From NCBI GenBank assembly GCA_947179155.2, contig OX359283.1:7290764-7354763 (forward strand): 64,000 nt of DNA, written 5' to 3'. Under the pieces are notes generated by a model. That model did not search any database. It was given only the letters and a program-made list of their open reading frames with translations, and was not told where the DNA came from. The translations under genes were made by a program, and so were the position numbers. Position 1 is the first letter of the stretch; each line of letters opens with the position of its first letter. This document shows, piece after piece, positions 37,531-49,579 of this stretch. This DNA is from Hedera helix. Its lineage: Eukaryota > Streptophyta > Magnoliopsida > Apiales > Araliaceae.

Positions 37531-38045
37531 GTTTTCTTAGGTTATTCAGAGTTACCCATTTAACGAGTTTTGGACCAATGATTCCCAAACCAAGCGGCTT
37601 TAGGGCATTAGGTGTAAAGACACCCCTTCGGGTTTACTTGCTCGAGTAACAAAGGCCACGCTTCGATACAAGTTAAGTGATTTACTGCACTTATTCCTCG
37701 TCTGACCCTGTGCAAGATCCGTTTTCTTAGGCTTGAGTTACCCATGTAGCGAGCGTTGGGCCGGTGACTCCCAAATCGGACGACTTTAGGGCACCAGGTG
37801 TAGAGACACCCTTCAGGCTTAATTACTCGAATAACCCGTGCCACGATTCGAATCTGCTCAGGTCTCGGCAGCTGTAATGCTCGTTTTCTTAGGCTCTGAG
37901 TTACCCATGTAATGAGTGTTGGGCCGGCGACTCCCAAATCAGACGACTTTAGGGCGCCAGGTGTGAAGACACCCCTCAGGCTTATTTACTCGAATAACGC
38001 AGGCCACGATTCGAGGCATTTGATTCACTTTTATTTACCCTCCGA
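37531..38045. repeat. Triplicated block of about 160-190 bp with conserved hairpin
   Basis: Three copies begin GTTTTCTTAGG at 37531, 37721 and 37883. The copies share GAGTTACCCAT, GGGCCGG.GACTCCCAAAT (2 of 3), CTTTAGGGC and GGTGTxxAGACACC. The last is a hairpin with a 5-bp stem and a 4-base loop that varies (AAAG, AGAG, GAAG) while the stem does not. Starts are 190 and 162 bp apart, so they are not all in one reading frame and a coding explanation is weak. Confidence 0.85.
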
Positions 38046-39021
38046 CTCCGCATCAACTGTCATCATTATCGTCATAGCTTTATACCCCACATCTAAAAGT
38101 TGGCGCAAACGCAAAGTGCAGACTTGCCTATGAGGTGGATTCTGCTTCGAACGACACTTCGAAATCAGGTCTTTGTTGAACAATTTTAATCATTTAATCA
38201 TACTCATGAGTCTGCCCCATGGATGCTTGTCAGAATTAATTCGATTCCTATCAAGTCAAATAAAAATTTTCTCTTTCCAAAAGTAATGTTAGAGTTAAAC
38301 TATGTACAGTCGTAATATATGTACATGGAGACAGGCAAGGAATAAAGAGATGGGAAAAGTTTGGACCTTGCCTGCGGGTCATCGTATTCTGCAAAGACTC
38401 TGATTGGAAGAGACCAATTGATTGTACAGCTTTGATGATGTTGTCATACGCAGACGGGATTGCACCATAGATGTCGCGTTGTGCACTACCTTTCCACGGA
38501 TGGCTGATGAATGCCCCAGTGTCGAGTCGCCATCGATTTCAAAATTGCCCCAGTCTTGATTGTTTGTCAAGGTCATTGCTTCGTGGTGTCTTTGACAGGT
38601 GGGCTGATGAGATGCTGGGAACCCAAAATCCCTTGCTTTTGATCAGGTAGGAAGTGTACTCCGATGGGTTGACAAGAGAACAGGTTGTCTGAATCATTGA
38701 TCATTAAATGTAAAACCATCGAAGGGTTCTATAGATTTTGCAAGGATTAGACCGCGCCAAGGTGGCTGCCTACGTACTCCTATAGGAAGAGGAGATCAGG
38801 TCTTTCGTAGTTCAGGCTTAGATAGCACACAAGACTTTTTTTCTTTTTTTTCTTTTTTGATTTTTTTTTTTGATTTTTTTGATTTTTTTGATTTATTTAT
38901 TTATTTTTTTTTTTTTTACATATCATAATAATGCACAGAAAATAAAACAGGACATAACATTAAGCAGACGATAACATCCCCACACCCCTTTCTTGGGACT
39001 CACAATCGTATCCCTGGGAAT
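38046..39021 (-). other. Non-coding internal region of the gag-only element, part 2
   Basis: About 1 kb directly downstream of the gag stop on the sense strand. It contains a long T-rich/TTTTGATT tract (38838-38918). No protease or RT motif is present where they would be expected in an autonomous relative. Confidence 0.5.
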
Positions 39022-41136
39022 TTACCATTTCATGGTTCGTTGAGGCTCGACAATCCGTTCGTCGGTGGTCAGGTTCCCCATTGCGGTGATCTCAAGGTCG
39101 TTTGCCATTTTCAGCTCTCCTCTTTCGATAAGATTTTGGATCTTGTGCCGCAACGCCCAACACTCTTCAGTATCATGCCCTGGTGAGTTGGAATGATAGA
39201 GGCATATTCGTGTAGGATCGTATCTTTTAGACTTGGGGTCGGTTTGTGGCAGCAACTCCGTAATCTTTCCCCGGCTGATCAGAAGGTGCAATATTTCTGC
39301 ATTTGATTTGCTCAAAGAGGTGAACTTTCGATCTCTTGGGAATGCTGCTCGATCTTTCCCCTTTGAGGGTTCACCTCTGTCCGAGCGGTTATCAAGGCTC
39401 CACTGGTGGGATCGTCTGGCATCTTTATTATTTTCATTTCCCTGCCCTTTCATTCTGTTTTGATCTCCTTGAGTCAGTTGGTTTTCCTGGGAGGGATCCT
39501 GGTTTGAAATTTGTTTGTCCTCTTCTTCCGTTTGGTCTCTCAGTAATTGAGTGAAGAGTTGCCTTGTCAGATTATGTTGGTGTACCACCAGGTCTGCTAA
39601 TTGCTTCATTTGATGCCTGACCAACTTCAATTCTTGCCTAATGACCTTAACCTCCTCCAGACATTCCCATTCAAGGACATTTGTTTCGCTCATTGGGGGG
39701 TATTCTTCGACCTTTCGGATGTATTTGCGATTGGGCTCCACCCCGATATTTCCTGACCCAATCATGTTTACCTTATCTGTTTCGTATTGTGGCAAATGGC
39801 TGGCGCTGACATCTGGTCGTTCAACTACAATGTCCCCCCTATCGATTAAGTTCTGTATCTTATGTTTCAATGCCCAGCATTCCTGAGTGTCATGCCCCGG
39901 GGACCCAGAATGATAGGCACATTTCCTGTTTGGGTCTTACTTTCTCCCCTTTGGGTCAGTCGGTGGTGCCAGATCCGTAATCTTTTTTCGGGTGATTAAC
40001 ATGGCCAAAATTTGCTCTAATGGATCTCCCAACGGGGTGAATTCCCTATCTCGGGCATTTTCAAATCTCCTCCTCCCCTCAAATCTTTGATTGTTAAAAG
40101 TTGGCTGACGCGGGGGCTCGTTTCTTGGCATGCGGACAGGAAGGTTACTCACTGCTTTCCCAGATAGCCCTTGCAAGACCAGGGACACATCTCCCTCTTC
40201 TCTCTCCTGTGGTCTCCAGGAAGTACTACCATAGTTTCCGCTTTGTATTTGTTCAGCAACAGCTTCAAGAGCTGTGAGGTCTCGGATCTTTCCTGACTTC
40301 AACCCCATCTCTGCCATTTCCCCGTGTTTGATCATCTCCGCAAAAGGCTTCCCTATCCCAACTATCACCCTTTCATAATAAGGGGCCTCTTGTATGTCTA
40401 TGAAGGTCATCACCATCTCAGCCTCATCCATTGGGGGGTTTACTTGTGCGGCCATCCTCCTCCACCGTTGAGCATAATCCCTAAAGGATTCATTGGTTTG
40501 CTTCCTAATTTTTGTCATCTGGTATCGGTCCGGGGCCATTTGGGATTGAAAACTGTATTGCGTTAGGAAGGTGTGGGCCAGCTCCTCCCAGTTGTGAATC
40601 TTAGCATTATCCAGCCTCGCATACCAGGTCCTAGCCTCCCCTGTCAGGCTTTTCTGGAATAACTGCATTCTCAACGACTCGTCCTCAGCATATGCCCCAA
40701 GTTCTCCGATATAGACTTTTAGATGCGTGTAAGGATCCCCCGACCCGTTGTATTTTTCAAATTCTGGAATTTTGAACTTCTTGGGGTATTTGGTTCCCGG
40801 AAAGATGCATAAGTCGGAGTAGTTAACACTGCCATACGACCCGATCCCCTTCATAGTTTGGATGGCCTCTTCCATCTGCTTTATCTTCTTGTTGACATTA
40901 CTAGCAACTTCCTCTTCTGGAATGACAATAATTTGTTTTGGCTGTTCCACCTTCGGGGTTTCTGGGGTCAGCTCGTTCCCCTGAGATGATGGCCCCGGTG
41001 GGTCCTCGGTTTGTGACTTCGATTTTAACTTGAAGTGCTCTTTTAGCATTATGGTCAATTCCGTCATCTGATTTCTCACAGCATCGAATTCTTCCCGGGA
41101 TACAGGAGCTGGGTTAGGATTGGGGTTCTCAGCCAT
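39022..41136 (-). pseudogene. gag: gag of the Tat/Ogre-like element, single internal stop
   Basis: A frame from ATG 41136 to the stop at 39022-39024 would encode about 704 residues but has one in-frame TAA at 39937-39939. The N-terminus (MAENPNPNPAPVSREEFDAV) is followed by a coiled-coil-like stretch and then a Retrotrans_gag capsid domain with FEKYNGSGDPYTHLKVY, TGEARTWYARLD and ESFRDYAQRWRRMAAQ. After that come two knuckle-type motifs of the form C-x2-H-x5-H-x4-C, SPGHDTQEC at about 39890 (just past the stop) and SPGHDTEEC at about 39175. About 70 residues around the motif are duplicated, separated by a second coiled-coil segment. At the stop, comparison of the two copies suggests a Tyr codon was changed to TAA. 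A further in-frame ATG at 41211 would add 25 residues; I prefer 41136 because MAENP is typical. Gag forms the particle that packages the RNA. Read-through cannot be excluded. Confidence 0.9.
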
Positions 41137-41915
41137 TTTGACTGTTGACTCTCTGGCTTTCTTGGATCGGAGACGAGTTTGGGGAGCAATCCTGCAATTA
41201 AAATATGCCAAGGTTTAGTTCCGGGAAATGGCATTGGCAGATGCATGCTAAAGCAAATATTTTTGTATTTTTGGATTTTGTAATCTTTTCCTGCAAAATA
41301 GGGTTAGTATCCCTTTATTTTAACCAAAGTAATGACATTGTGCAATTTATGATGCTCTCCAAGCTGTCCTTGTAAAACAGAGGTTAATGCTTTTATTTTG
41401 ACAAAGTGGGAGGCACAAAAAGTGCTTGACTAAGCATGATGTCATGTGCGTAAAGTGTAAAAGGGTATGAAGAGACTTTCCACGCGTCGGGTTTATCTGA
41501 GGCTGACCTACCCTAAGTTACACTCGCGGGCTTTTTTGGCATGAAGGTTCCCAGATCTTCGCAGCATACTAGAAGGGAAATAAATCCGATCTTTCAATTG
41601 GATTGGATCTGAGTGGATGCTTTTCCTGAGCCTCGCCGGGGATCACCTCTTTGAGTCCAGTAATCCACATCCGACGGGTTTGCCTCAGGAGGAGGAACTG
41701 CTCAACATACATTCATCATTCATTCATCGTTCCTCACCGTATGCAAATGATGACATTAAAATAAAGCATTTGAAAAAACGCAATCACAGCATTCGCATAT
41801 TTATCCATTCACACACAAAAGGTAGATTAATGCAAATAACGCAAACACACATTTTTTAGATTTTTCGAAGGATAGGAAAACATCGAGATTTTAAATGCGG
41901 CTTAAGCCCTCTACT
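41137..41915 (-). other. Leader of the gag-only element
   Basis: About 780 bp between the primer site and gag. No coding signal, which is usual for a 5' untranslated leader that would carry the packaging signal. Confidence 0.6.
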
Positions 41916-41934
41916 GTCCCTAGCGGAGTCGCCA
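41916..41934 (-). other. Primer-binding site of the gag-only element
   Basis: On the minus strand TGGCGACTCCGCTAGGGAC starts 2 bases after the LTR end. This GGCGACTCC type is found in Ogre/Tat elements, for which a tRNA-Arg primer has been described. The tRNA identity here is inferred from memory of that group. Confidence 0.75.
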
Positions 41935-41936
41935 GC

Positions 41937-44169
41937 TGTCGACGCCGGGATTTCCGCCGTTTCGTTTTTTATTATTAAAATGTCCTTTTCCAATTTTAGC
42001 TTTTTGAATTAAATGTGATTTTGAAAAGGGTCGGCTTAATGTCGACGGGGTTTTGAAAGATCGATTTCTGTATGAGCCAATTGACCAGAGTCGCCAGTTG
42101 GTATATTTGAAATGGATGTACCAACTCATCCGAATTTAGCTTTTTTTGTAATCGCTGGCTCATATGTGACTCCGAGTTAATTGGTCCGCAAACCGAGATT
42201 CATAGAGTTCGGGGGCTTGCTTAAGCGAGGGGAAGGTGTTAGCCACCCCCCGACTTCCGTGAAACACGGTTACCGCAATCTCGATGTTTTCTTATCCTTT
42301 TAAATCCTAAAAGGTGTGTGTGTGTGTGTGTGTGCGCCTAAATGGACGTTTGTGGTGCGTTTTGCATAACAATTTTGCTTTTATTTTATATGGAAAAAGT
42401 GTTTATCTGGAAAGTGTTTTGGACGTTCTTTGACCCAAATGACGAGGCTTCGCTTTTTATAAGAAAGATTGATTTTAATTTCGAAAGCGTTGAGGGTTTT
42501 TTATTTAGATGTCATTTTAGAAAACAATAGTTTTAAACTTTTGTCAAATAGGAATCGAGACCATACATTGCCTTCTAACAGTTAATATAAATAAAACGAG
42601 GGCAACTTCTAGAACTCTTTAACCCTATGCACAAAGTTTAATGAAAACATTTATTTATTTGCAAAATCGTTTTTTGTGACGTTTTAAAACCAACTAAAGC
42701 CTATTCATCAATCATGGATTAAAGTTTGCCAAAACACTTAACCTTTAAACCTCGTGAATCTAATATCCTAAATTGATCACTTTTAGAAAATCTTCATCGT
42801 TTGCCTTATTTTGGAAAACCGTTTTTCGTGTCGTAAATTAAAACAAACATCCCAAAACGTGTCGGGGCTATCCATGGGCATGTGAGCCATCCAGACAACC
42901 CCAAACACCCACAATCACATATTTTATTATTATCACGGGGCCTTAACCCTAACACGACTTTGTGTCGTTTTGAGGCTCGATATTACAAAATACACATACA
43001 TGGGCCCTATATCACGATTACATATACCCAAAACGTCCATCATCGGGATTCGACCACTAGGATCTCCTCCCTAGGCTCACAATCATCCAAATAGCTACAT
43101 AACCAATAATAAACCAAATCTAACAATATTAAACCTCGATATCGCACTACATAACCCAAATATCACCCAAATCAAAACTACGCATTACTCATTACCACAA
43201 CGAGCGAAAAATCACCGTACGGATGTCATCGGGGCGTTAGGAGGAATTACGTTCCGATGGAACCCTCGCTAAACGACCCCTAATCCACGGATCATCACCA
43301 TTACAACAACAACTATACTACACAAACCCAAAACACAATATTATCACATTTATATAAACAAGAAAAATTCAAAACAAACACCCATTTTCACCTTGCAATA
43401 CACCGGAACAAGCTTTATATTCCAAGATTGATCAAACCCACAAGAATATACAACTATCTAGCAAAAGAAAGTGAGATTTCCCTTAAATTTTCTCCAAACC
43501 CGAGCCCCTCCTCCTTCTTCCTCGCGATTTTCTCTCTCCAAAATCTCTAACTTTTTCTCTCTTTTTCTTGCTCTCGGGTGGAAATGACCGCTCTATAGGC
43601 ATTTCCAGGCAGCCGCAGATGCATCTGCGGCTGGCCGCAGATCCATCTGCGGCTGGGCGGCAAGCCGCCTGCGCCGTTTCCTCGGCTGTCGTGTGCCGTC
43701 TCCTCGAGCCGTGCGAAACCTCGAAAATCGTTTGGCCGCAGATGCATCCGCGGCTGTCTGGCTTGCTTTTCTCGATTTCCGTGCCACGCGGTCTTAATTC
43801 GCCAATTTCTGCGGTATTATTTTGGAAGGCTGTATTTTTGCAATCCGGACATCCCTGGGAAACGTGCCACATTGTTCTGGGAGGCTAGTTCGGAGGGCTG
43901 CGGCTTGATATAGAATTTAATACTTGTGCTTGGCTTCGTAAGCGGAGTGGCCATTAGTCGTCCTTTGTGGTCAGCTCAGGTGTTTCGGGATCAACTGTTT
44001 GCCTTGCCTCAAGTGATCGGATGCTCGTTGTCCGTTGTGGCGGTTTTGACCGTAAATCGTTGGGGTGGCTTCGTGTTGGGGTCCACCTCCCTTTTCGCGT
44101 GTCAGGTCAAATGACGATTTTACCCTCCTGCCATGGTTAGTAGAGAAGTGCAAAAATTGGGTGTCTACA
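41937..44169 (-). mobile_element. 5' LTR of the gag-only element
   Basis: 2233 bp, 4 bp longer than the 3' LTR because of two more GT units near 42314-42335. By eye about 13 single-base differences separate the two LTRs, mostly transitions. The flank is aagcc at 44170-44174. The same GC-rich palindromes are present at 43605-43760. Confidence 0.93.
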
Positions 44170-44174
44170 AAGCC
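44170..44174. repeat. Target-site duplication aagcc (right)
   Basis: Partner of 31586-31590. Confidence 0.95.
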
Positions 44175-46170
44175 CTTTAGTTTTATATCAGACACATCAT
44201 TAGAAACTCTTTTCTAATGTTTTTCTCCAGAATTGAACTGATATCTGTTTATCATATATAAGAAATATCAAGTCCAGTACATATCAACGAATCAATGTAA
44301 GTTCCTTGGGTCAAGCCGAGCATCCTTTATGATCTATCTTTATAGACCTTTATCCTGAATAGAATGTTAGGATTCTTCTCCCAAGTCCTTAAAGGAGAAG
44401 TTTTTAGACAACTACATCTTTACTGATTGTAGCATCGGTATGTCATTCCTTATCGGTATTATATCAACATATAATAATAGAAATGTCATAGTGCTCCCAC
44501 TAACCCTTGTACACACTTGGTTCATCCTCATCTTTGATTAAATCAAACTCTTTTGATTTACTTATCAAAACAGATGTTCCATCTTTGAGAAATTTGCTTC
44601 AATCCATAAGTGGATCATTGTAGCTTTCATACTTGATTTACTCCATCATTATGGAGACAAATCCTTTTGGTTGTATCATACATACATCCTTTTGTATAGT
44701 AAGCTGCAACTGCAAGTAAAATCTGAATGAATATATGCATTTTCACTAGTGAAAAATTTCATCATAGTCAACTCATTGACCTTGTTTGAAATCTTTTTAC
44801 CACTAGTCAGGTCTTATAGGCCTCCACTTAGCCATCTGCTTTAGTCTTTCTTCAAAGACCCATTTCGGATTTTATGGTTATCGACCATTTCTCTTAAGTA
44901 TCTAATACTCATACCTCATCGTATATATCTGGATCATCATCCACTATAATGCGTACCTTATCATCATCATCTATAATGAATCTATACCATTCAGGTATCT
45001 TTGGTACTAAACCAGATTTATGACTTGGTTGTGGTACAATAGGTTTATCTACTTGTACAGATTCTTTCACTTGATCTGTAATGTTTCGTGGTTCTTGAAC
45101 TTCTTCAAGATCTATTTTACTCCCAGTAACCCTTTAAGGAAAAACTTCTTTTTCTTATAAGGCAGCGTGTTTCAACAAACACCTTTTAGTTAGTCGGATT
45201 ATAGAAGTGATACCCTAAACTTTCTGTAGGATATCCCACAAGTTTACACTTATCAGATCTTGTCCCTAGCTTATCATGTCAAACCTTTTGACATAAGCTA
45301 AACAATTCAAATCTTAACATACTTAAGACTTGGTTTCCTCCTTATCCATAACTCATATGAAGTCTTGGGGACGAAATTTGAAGGTACCTTGTTTAGTAGA
45401 TATGCGATCGTTTCTAGGGCATAACCCTAGAAGGATACTGGAAGATTGGTATAACTCATCATGGATCATCACCATGTCCATTGTGAGAGAATACCATTTC
45501 ACTTGAGATGATCTAAAAACTTACTGCTTAAGTATTCCCTTTTCGATCTAATCGAAAAACTTTAATACTTTTGGCCTTTAGTTTCTATACTTCACTTTTG
45601 AATTCTTTGAACATTTCAAATGATTCGAATTTGTATTTCATCAAATACATATATCGAAATCTAGAATCATTAGTGAAAGTAATGAATGAATACCCTCTTC
45701 TTGTATTTGTTGTCATAGGTCCCACACACGACTGTGTGTACCATCTTTAACAACTCTGAAACTCGCTCTCCATGTCCACTAAATGGAGATTTAGTCATAT
45801 TGTCCATGATACAAGATTCATAAGTTGTATTTGATTCATAATCAAAAGGCTCTAAAAGCCTGTCTTTATACAACTTGTTTAGTCTTGTTTCATTAGCATG
45901 ACCGAGTTAACAATATTGCATGAAGGTGTGATTCATATCATCTCTTTGCCTTTCGTTTGGTCAACTTGGAATATTTTTCATGTAAGTCAAAATCCATTAA
46001 GTAATCAACCAGTTCTAAATAAAACATTATCATTATAAACAGAACAACGATTGTTCATTATTATAATGTCAAAAGCCCTTCCTTGTCATCACATGGAATT
46101 GAAATAATGTTTCTAAGAACTGGAACCTAGTAACAACTTACTAACTTAATAGGCTTGCCTGTAGGCGGTG
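44175..46170 (-). pseudogene. Copia integrase-RT pseudogene
   Basis: Continues the copia Pol cut at 31585. On the minus strand, from right to left, are a GAG-pre-integrase segment (45670-46000, with LYKDRLLE and MTKSPFSG), weak integrase remains, an acidic linker (Asp-rich at about 44935-44985), and RT ending near 44460, where the catalytic box reads YVDI instead of YVDD (about 44460-44475). Close relatives of the pre-integrase text are on the plus strand at 53900-54070. Numerous stops and shifts make it inactive. Confidence 0.75.
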
Positions 46171-46175
46171 CTAAA

Positions 46176-47535
46176 TGTTGGTGTCAAACCGTATACATGA
46201 CAAATCAACACTTACACACAAGTGCACGTGGTCAACAAGTAATATAGAATAAGTAAAGTATCGTTCCCACGAGGACTATTTATCGTTTTTAAACTAACAA
46301 GCAACAGCTTTGCAACTATTTCGGTTCTTTTAAACAGTGGTCCAGCAAATCAATGAATTGTGAGCTAAGTCTAAGTTGTGAAAATTAAAGACAACTAATT
46401 AACAAACGATAAAGGTAGACAAAGGAGGCATGGTATTATAACTTCACCTAGGGTGTCATTCAATTGCAATACTTCCTGTTAGACCTAATTGATTAATTCG
46501 GATTGTTAGTCGAAAATACGAAACCAAAGTATGACCAACTCTCATTGCATCATACTCATATCCAACCCAGATCCGACCCAAAGGGCAACAGAACAGGAAA
46601 GAACACCCAAGTTAATTAAATCACTATATGTCTATGTGACCTGGAGAAAAACGAGTTTAAACATAAGTTTTCAAAAGACTACATGCGGTGCTTTGGTATA
46701 TGTCTATCCTTAGCACTAATCATGCAATCCAACAACATGTGAATTCACGAACACAAGCTAACATGGTCGGATCTAAACTCACACTCCCCATCTCGGTTCC
46801 ATGTGAGTTATCAAGGGAATTGGTGATCAAGCAATTAAGCAATTAAAACAAACCACATTAGACAATCCATACATAATCATTTAGCCACAACACGGAAGCG
46901 TAACAAATTGAACTAAACCCCAGGTTTCATTAAAATCTCATAAAAGAAGTTAGTTCATAATAGAAATAACAACCATCATCCACAAATGTTTATATATTGA
47001 AGCTACAAATGAAAAGAAAGAGAAAACAAAGGTTAAGAAATGCAAAGCTTGGTTTCTCTTCTTCAAATTCGGAGTTCCAAGGTTGACACAATGCTTCAAA
47101 CTTCCACAGTCCAACCCTAAACTTAACTACTCTAGATAGATCAAAAGGAGCAAGAGAGAACAAAGAAATAATGAAGAATGAACAAGAAGCTCCCTCTTTC
47201 TACTTCTAACCTAACTTTTATTTATCTCCCTTCCTCTTAGTTTGATACTACTGTTATATAGAGCCTCGCTCGCTTTTCTTCACGATCACTGTAGCAGCAG
47301 GAAGATTTTAATTGACCCGTTCAAAAAGTCACTGCAGGATTTTGACACGAATGACCGGTACAGCTGCGCCATTTTTGTACTGAGCTGGGGCGCAGCTGCG
47401 CATTATTTGTGAAGGAACGGGGCGTAGTTGCGCCGTGCACCAGTCACGCAGTCTGTGCTCAATTTTCTGTAACATCCGATCTTCGCGCAAATCACTCATA
47501 CATCGAACCAATTTTGTCTTGAAATATTGTACTTC

Positions 47536-47568
<33 letters not shown>

Positions 47569-47752
47569 CACATGTTCTAGTCCAAAACAAGCCGGTTTGT
47601 CCACAAGTAGACAAAACAGGCCAAAAATGAGCTATAGAGCATGAAACCTACAAAATAGATATAAAAGCATGAACAATAATAAAAACTAATGAGAACTTGC
47701 GAAAATTATAGCAAGTTAGCATCGAAATAGTATGTATAAAACCTACTTATCA
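46176..47752 (-). mobile_element. Athila-like solo LTR, minus, with 5-bp target duplication
   Basis: On the minus strand it runs from TGATAAGTAGG (47752) to GACACCAACA (46176), 1577 bp, flanked by exact ctaaa duplications (46171-46175 and 47753-47757). Its end (ATATTACTTGTTGACC..GTGCACTTG) matches the end of the Athila 5' LTR at about 56360-56385, and both start TGAT.AGT. It contains GCGC palindromes (47365-47435) and a 31-base C tract. Open stretches over the C tract encode only poly-Pro or poly-Gly and are artefacts. Confidence 0.9.
47537..47567. repeat. Poly-C tract, 31 bases
   Basis: An uninterrupted run of C on + (G on the LTR's sense strand). Long G runs can form quadruplex DNA, and their exact length in an assembly is uncertain. 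Confidence 0.9.
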
Positions 47753-47757
47753 CTAAA

Positions 47758-48650
47758 CTATAAGTTCTCATGGCTAATGCAACAACCTTTGCTTTATTCC
47801 CCAGCACATGATTACTTATCCTTTGTTTAGCTTTCTACTTCTGCTTAGTCTCTGCAACGACTTGCATATGTAAGACTACCAGCCAGTATCTAATACCTAA
47901 GAAGAAACTTGACTTCACTAAACTTCTTCTACTTAACTACTACAACTCTCTTGCAGTTGTTCTTCCAGTGTCCCAGCTTATCGTAATGAAAGCAAACTCC
48001 TTTGCCCTCAGGATCACTTTTATTTATGTCATTTGTTTAACCTTTCTTTTGCCTTCTACTCTTTCTAACTCCTCAGAAATACCTTTGGCCATCTTCCTCC
48101 GCTTAGAAGATTCATCTACGAGTAATACTTGGTTTTTCTAGGAAGGAAAGTGACTCTCAACAGTCTTCAACATGTTTAGCTAATCAGGTAAACTGACATC
48201 TAGCTTAATAATGTTTAAAGTTCACAACATATTGTGAATTAGAGTCAGTGAGTGACTGCAAGATCGAATCTTGACTCAACTCTCCATCCTTGACAAAACT
48301 GGTTGTCCTAATTGATCAATCTAATTGATCATCATCTTTAGGACATGTGTCTTTTGCTGTAGTGCCATTGGTTATTATAGATCGGAAGAGCTCCTTAAAT
48401 ATCTTATATTTAGTTGACCTACTTTGTTCATCATACAACTATTGGATGTGCAGCAATATAGTAGGTGCATCCATTTTCTCGTGTTGACCCTGTAACTCGA
48501 TACTTATGGATGCGAGCATAATACATTGAGCCACCTTTGCATCATCTTGCCATTTAAAATAACAATCTCTTCCTTAAAGGCTTAGTCTACAATGTTTGCA
48601 GGAATAGGCAAATTAAGGACATTTGCTGGCTTTTCAGCATTAAGAACTAT
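47758..48650 (-). pseudogene. Copia gag pseudogene with altered zinc knuckle
   Basis: Minus-strand coding relic of copia Gag in pieces. It includes a zinc knuckle at about 47955-47997 that reads CFHYDKLGHWKNNC, where the second Cys of the usual C-x2-C-x4-H-x4-C is Tyr. Upstream (48000-48650) are capsid-like pieces with several stops. The LTR at 46176-47752 separates it from the integrase part. Confidence 0.65.
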
Positions 48651-49483
48651 TTTCAAATTCGTTTAATCAATCCGAACAATTCGGTTCGATTAATTGTTAG
48701 CATACATTATGCTATGCAGTGTTAGTGAATTAAACATAGCAATATTCTTTAAGTGAATTAATAACAACATTAACATGCATTCATTTTATTAATTACCAAA
48801 ATAAATTAGGTCTTTATTTAAAATGGTGTCTCCCATTATTTTCATCAAACTATATTACCCTCTTTATATAGTTCGACAAATTTAGTTAAAAATCTGCTAG
48901 TGAGAAAATGATCCTATCGATATAAGTACGGCCTTGTGTGTGCACAACAAACTATAGTTTATTCAATAAGTAGACAACTCCTTGTCAATTACATCAACAT
49001 GTAACTCATTTGTATTTTGCCTCTTAGATTATTATGATCATATGTGTGCACATCCAAATCAAAATTATCTAAGTTAAATCAAACATAGCACTTCCATATA
49101 AGTGAAGAGAAAAATACAGTCCTTGTGTGTGCATAACAAAACAGTAATGTTCAATTCCTTTATAAGCATCGAATGTGATAAAACAATATCTCAAATAATC
49201 GATATGAGACTTGTGTGTGCACAACAAACTATATCGAGTATTTGATGCTCTATCGTTTTATCATGTTAGAAGGCGATGTTCGATATTTTTAATAAATATT
49301 TTTGAATGTTACAACTTAATATTATGAGTAGTAGAATAAATAAATTAGAACAATTCTAATTTTATTTAATTGAATTAATCTCCTTTAATTCATGAATTAA
49401 ACATTTTAATTCATTTTATAAATAATATTTATTCTACATCATGAGGGGTTTGTTAATATTAATTGTCTGATCTTATTTAGCGT

Positions 49484-49579
<96 letters not shown>

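Larger units (their letters stand above)
31591..44169 (-). mobile_element. Young gag-only Tat/Ogre-like LTR retrotransposon (TR-GAG type)
   Basis: A 12,579-bp element with two near-identical LTRs (31591-33819 and 41937-44169), target duplication aagcc, primer site and polypurine tract, all in minus orientation. Its only protein-coding relic is gag (39022-41136). No protease, RT, RNase H or integrase motif is present between gag and the 3' LTR. That space (33833-39021) instead holds several tandem arrays. This matches non-autonomous LTR elements that keep only gag, called TR-GAG, which must borrow Pol from a relative. Gag type, primer site and 3' UTR arrays all point to the Tat/Ogre group. By eye the LTRs differ at about 13 positions plus one 4-bp GT-repeat difference, about 0.6%, so insertion is recent. 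Confidence 0.88.

Noticed and set aside
37608..38133. Open stretches of 70-109 codons over the triplicated block
   Set aside because: Copies are 190 and 162 bp apart, so they do not share one frame, and no domain is recognisable.
47329..47644. Poly-Pro / poly-Gly open stretches on both strands
   Set aside because: They come from the 31-base C tract in a solo LTR.
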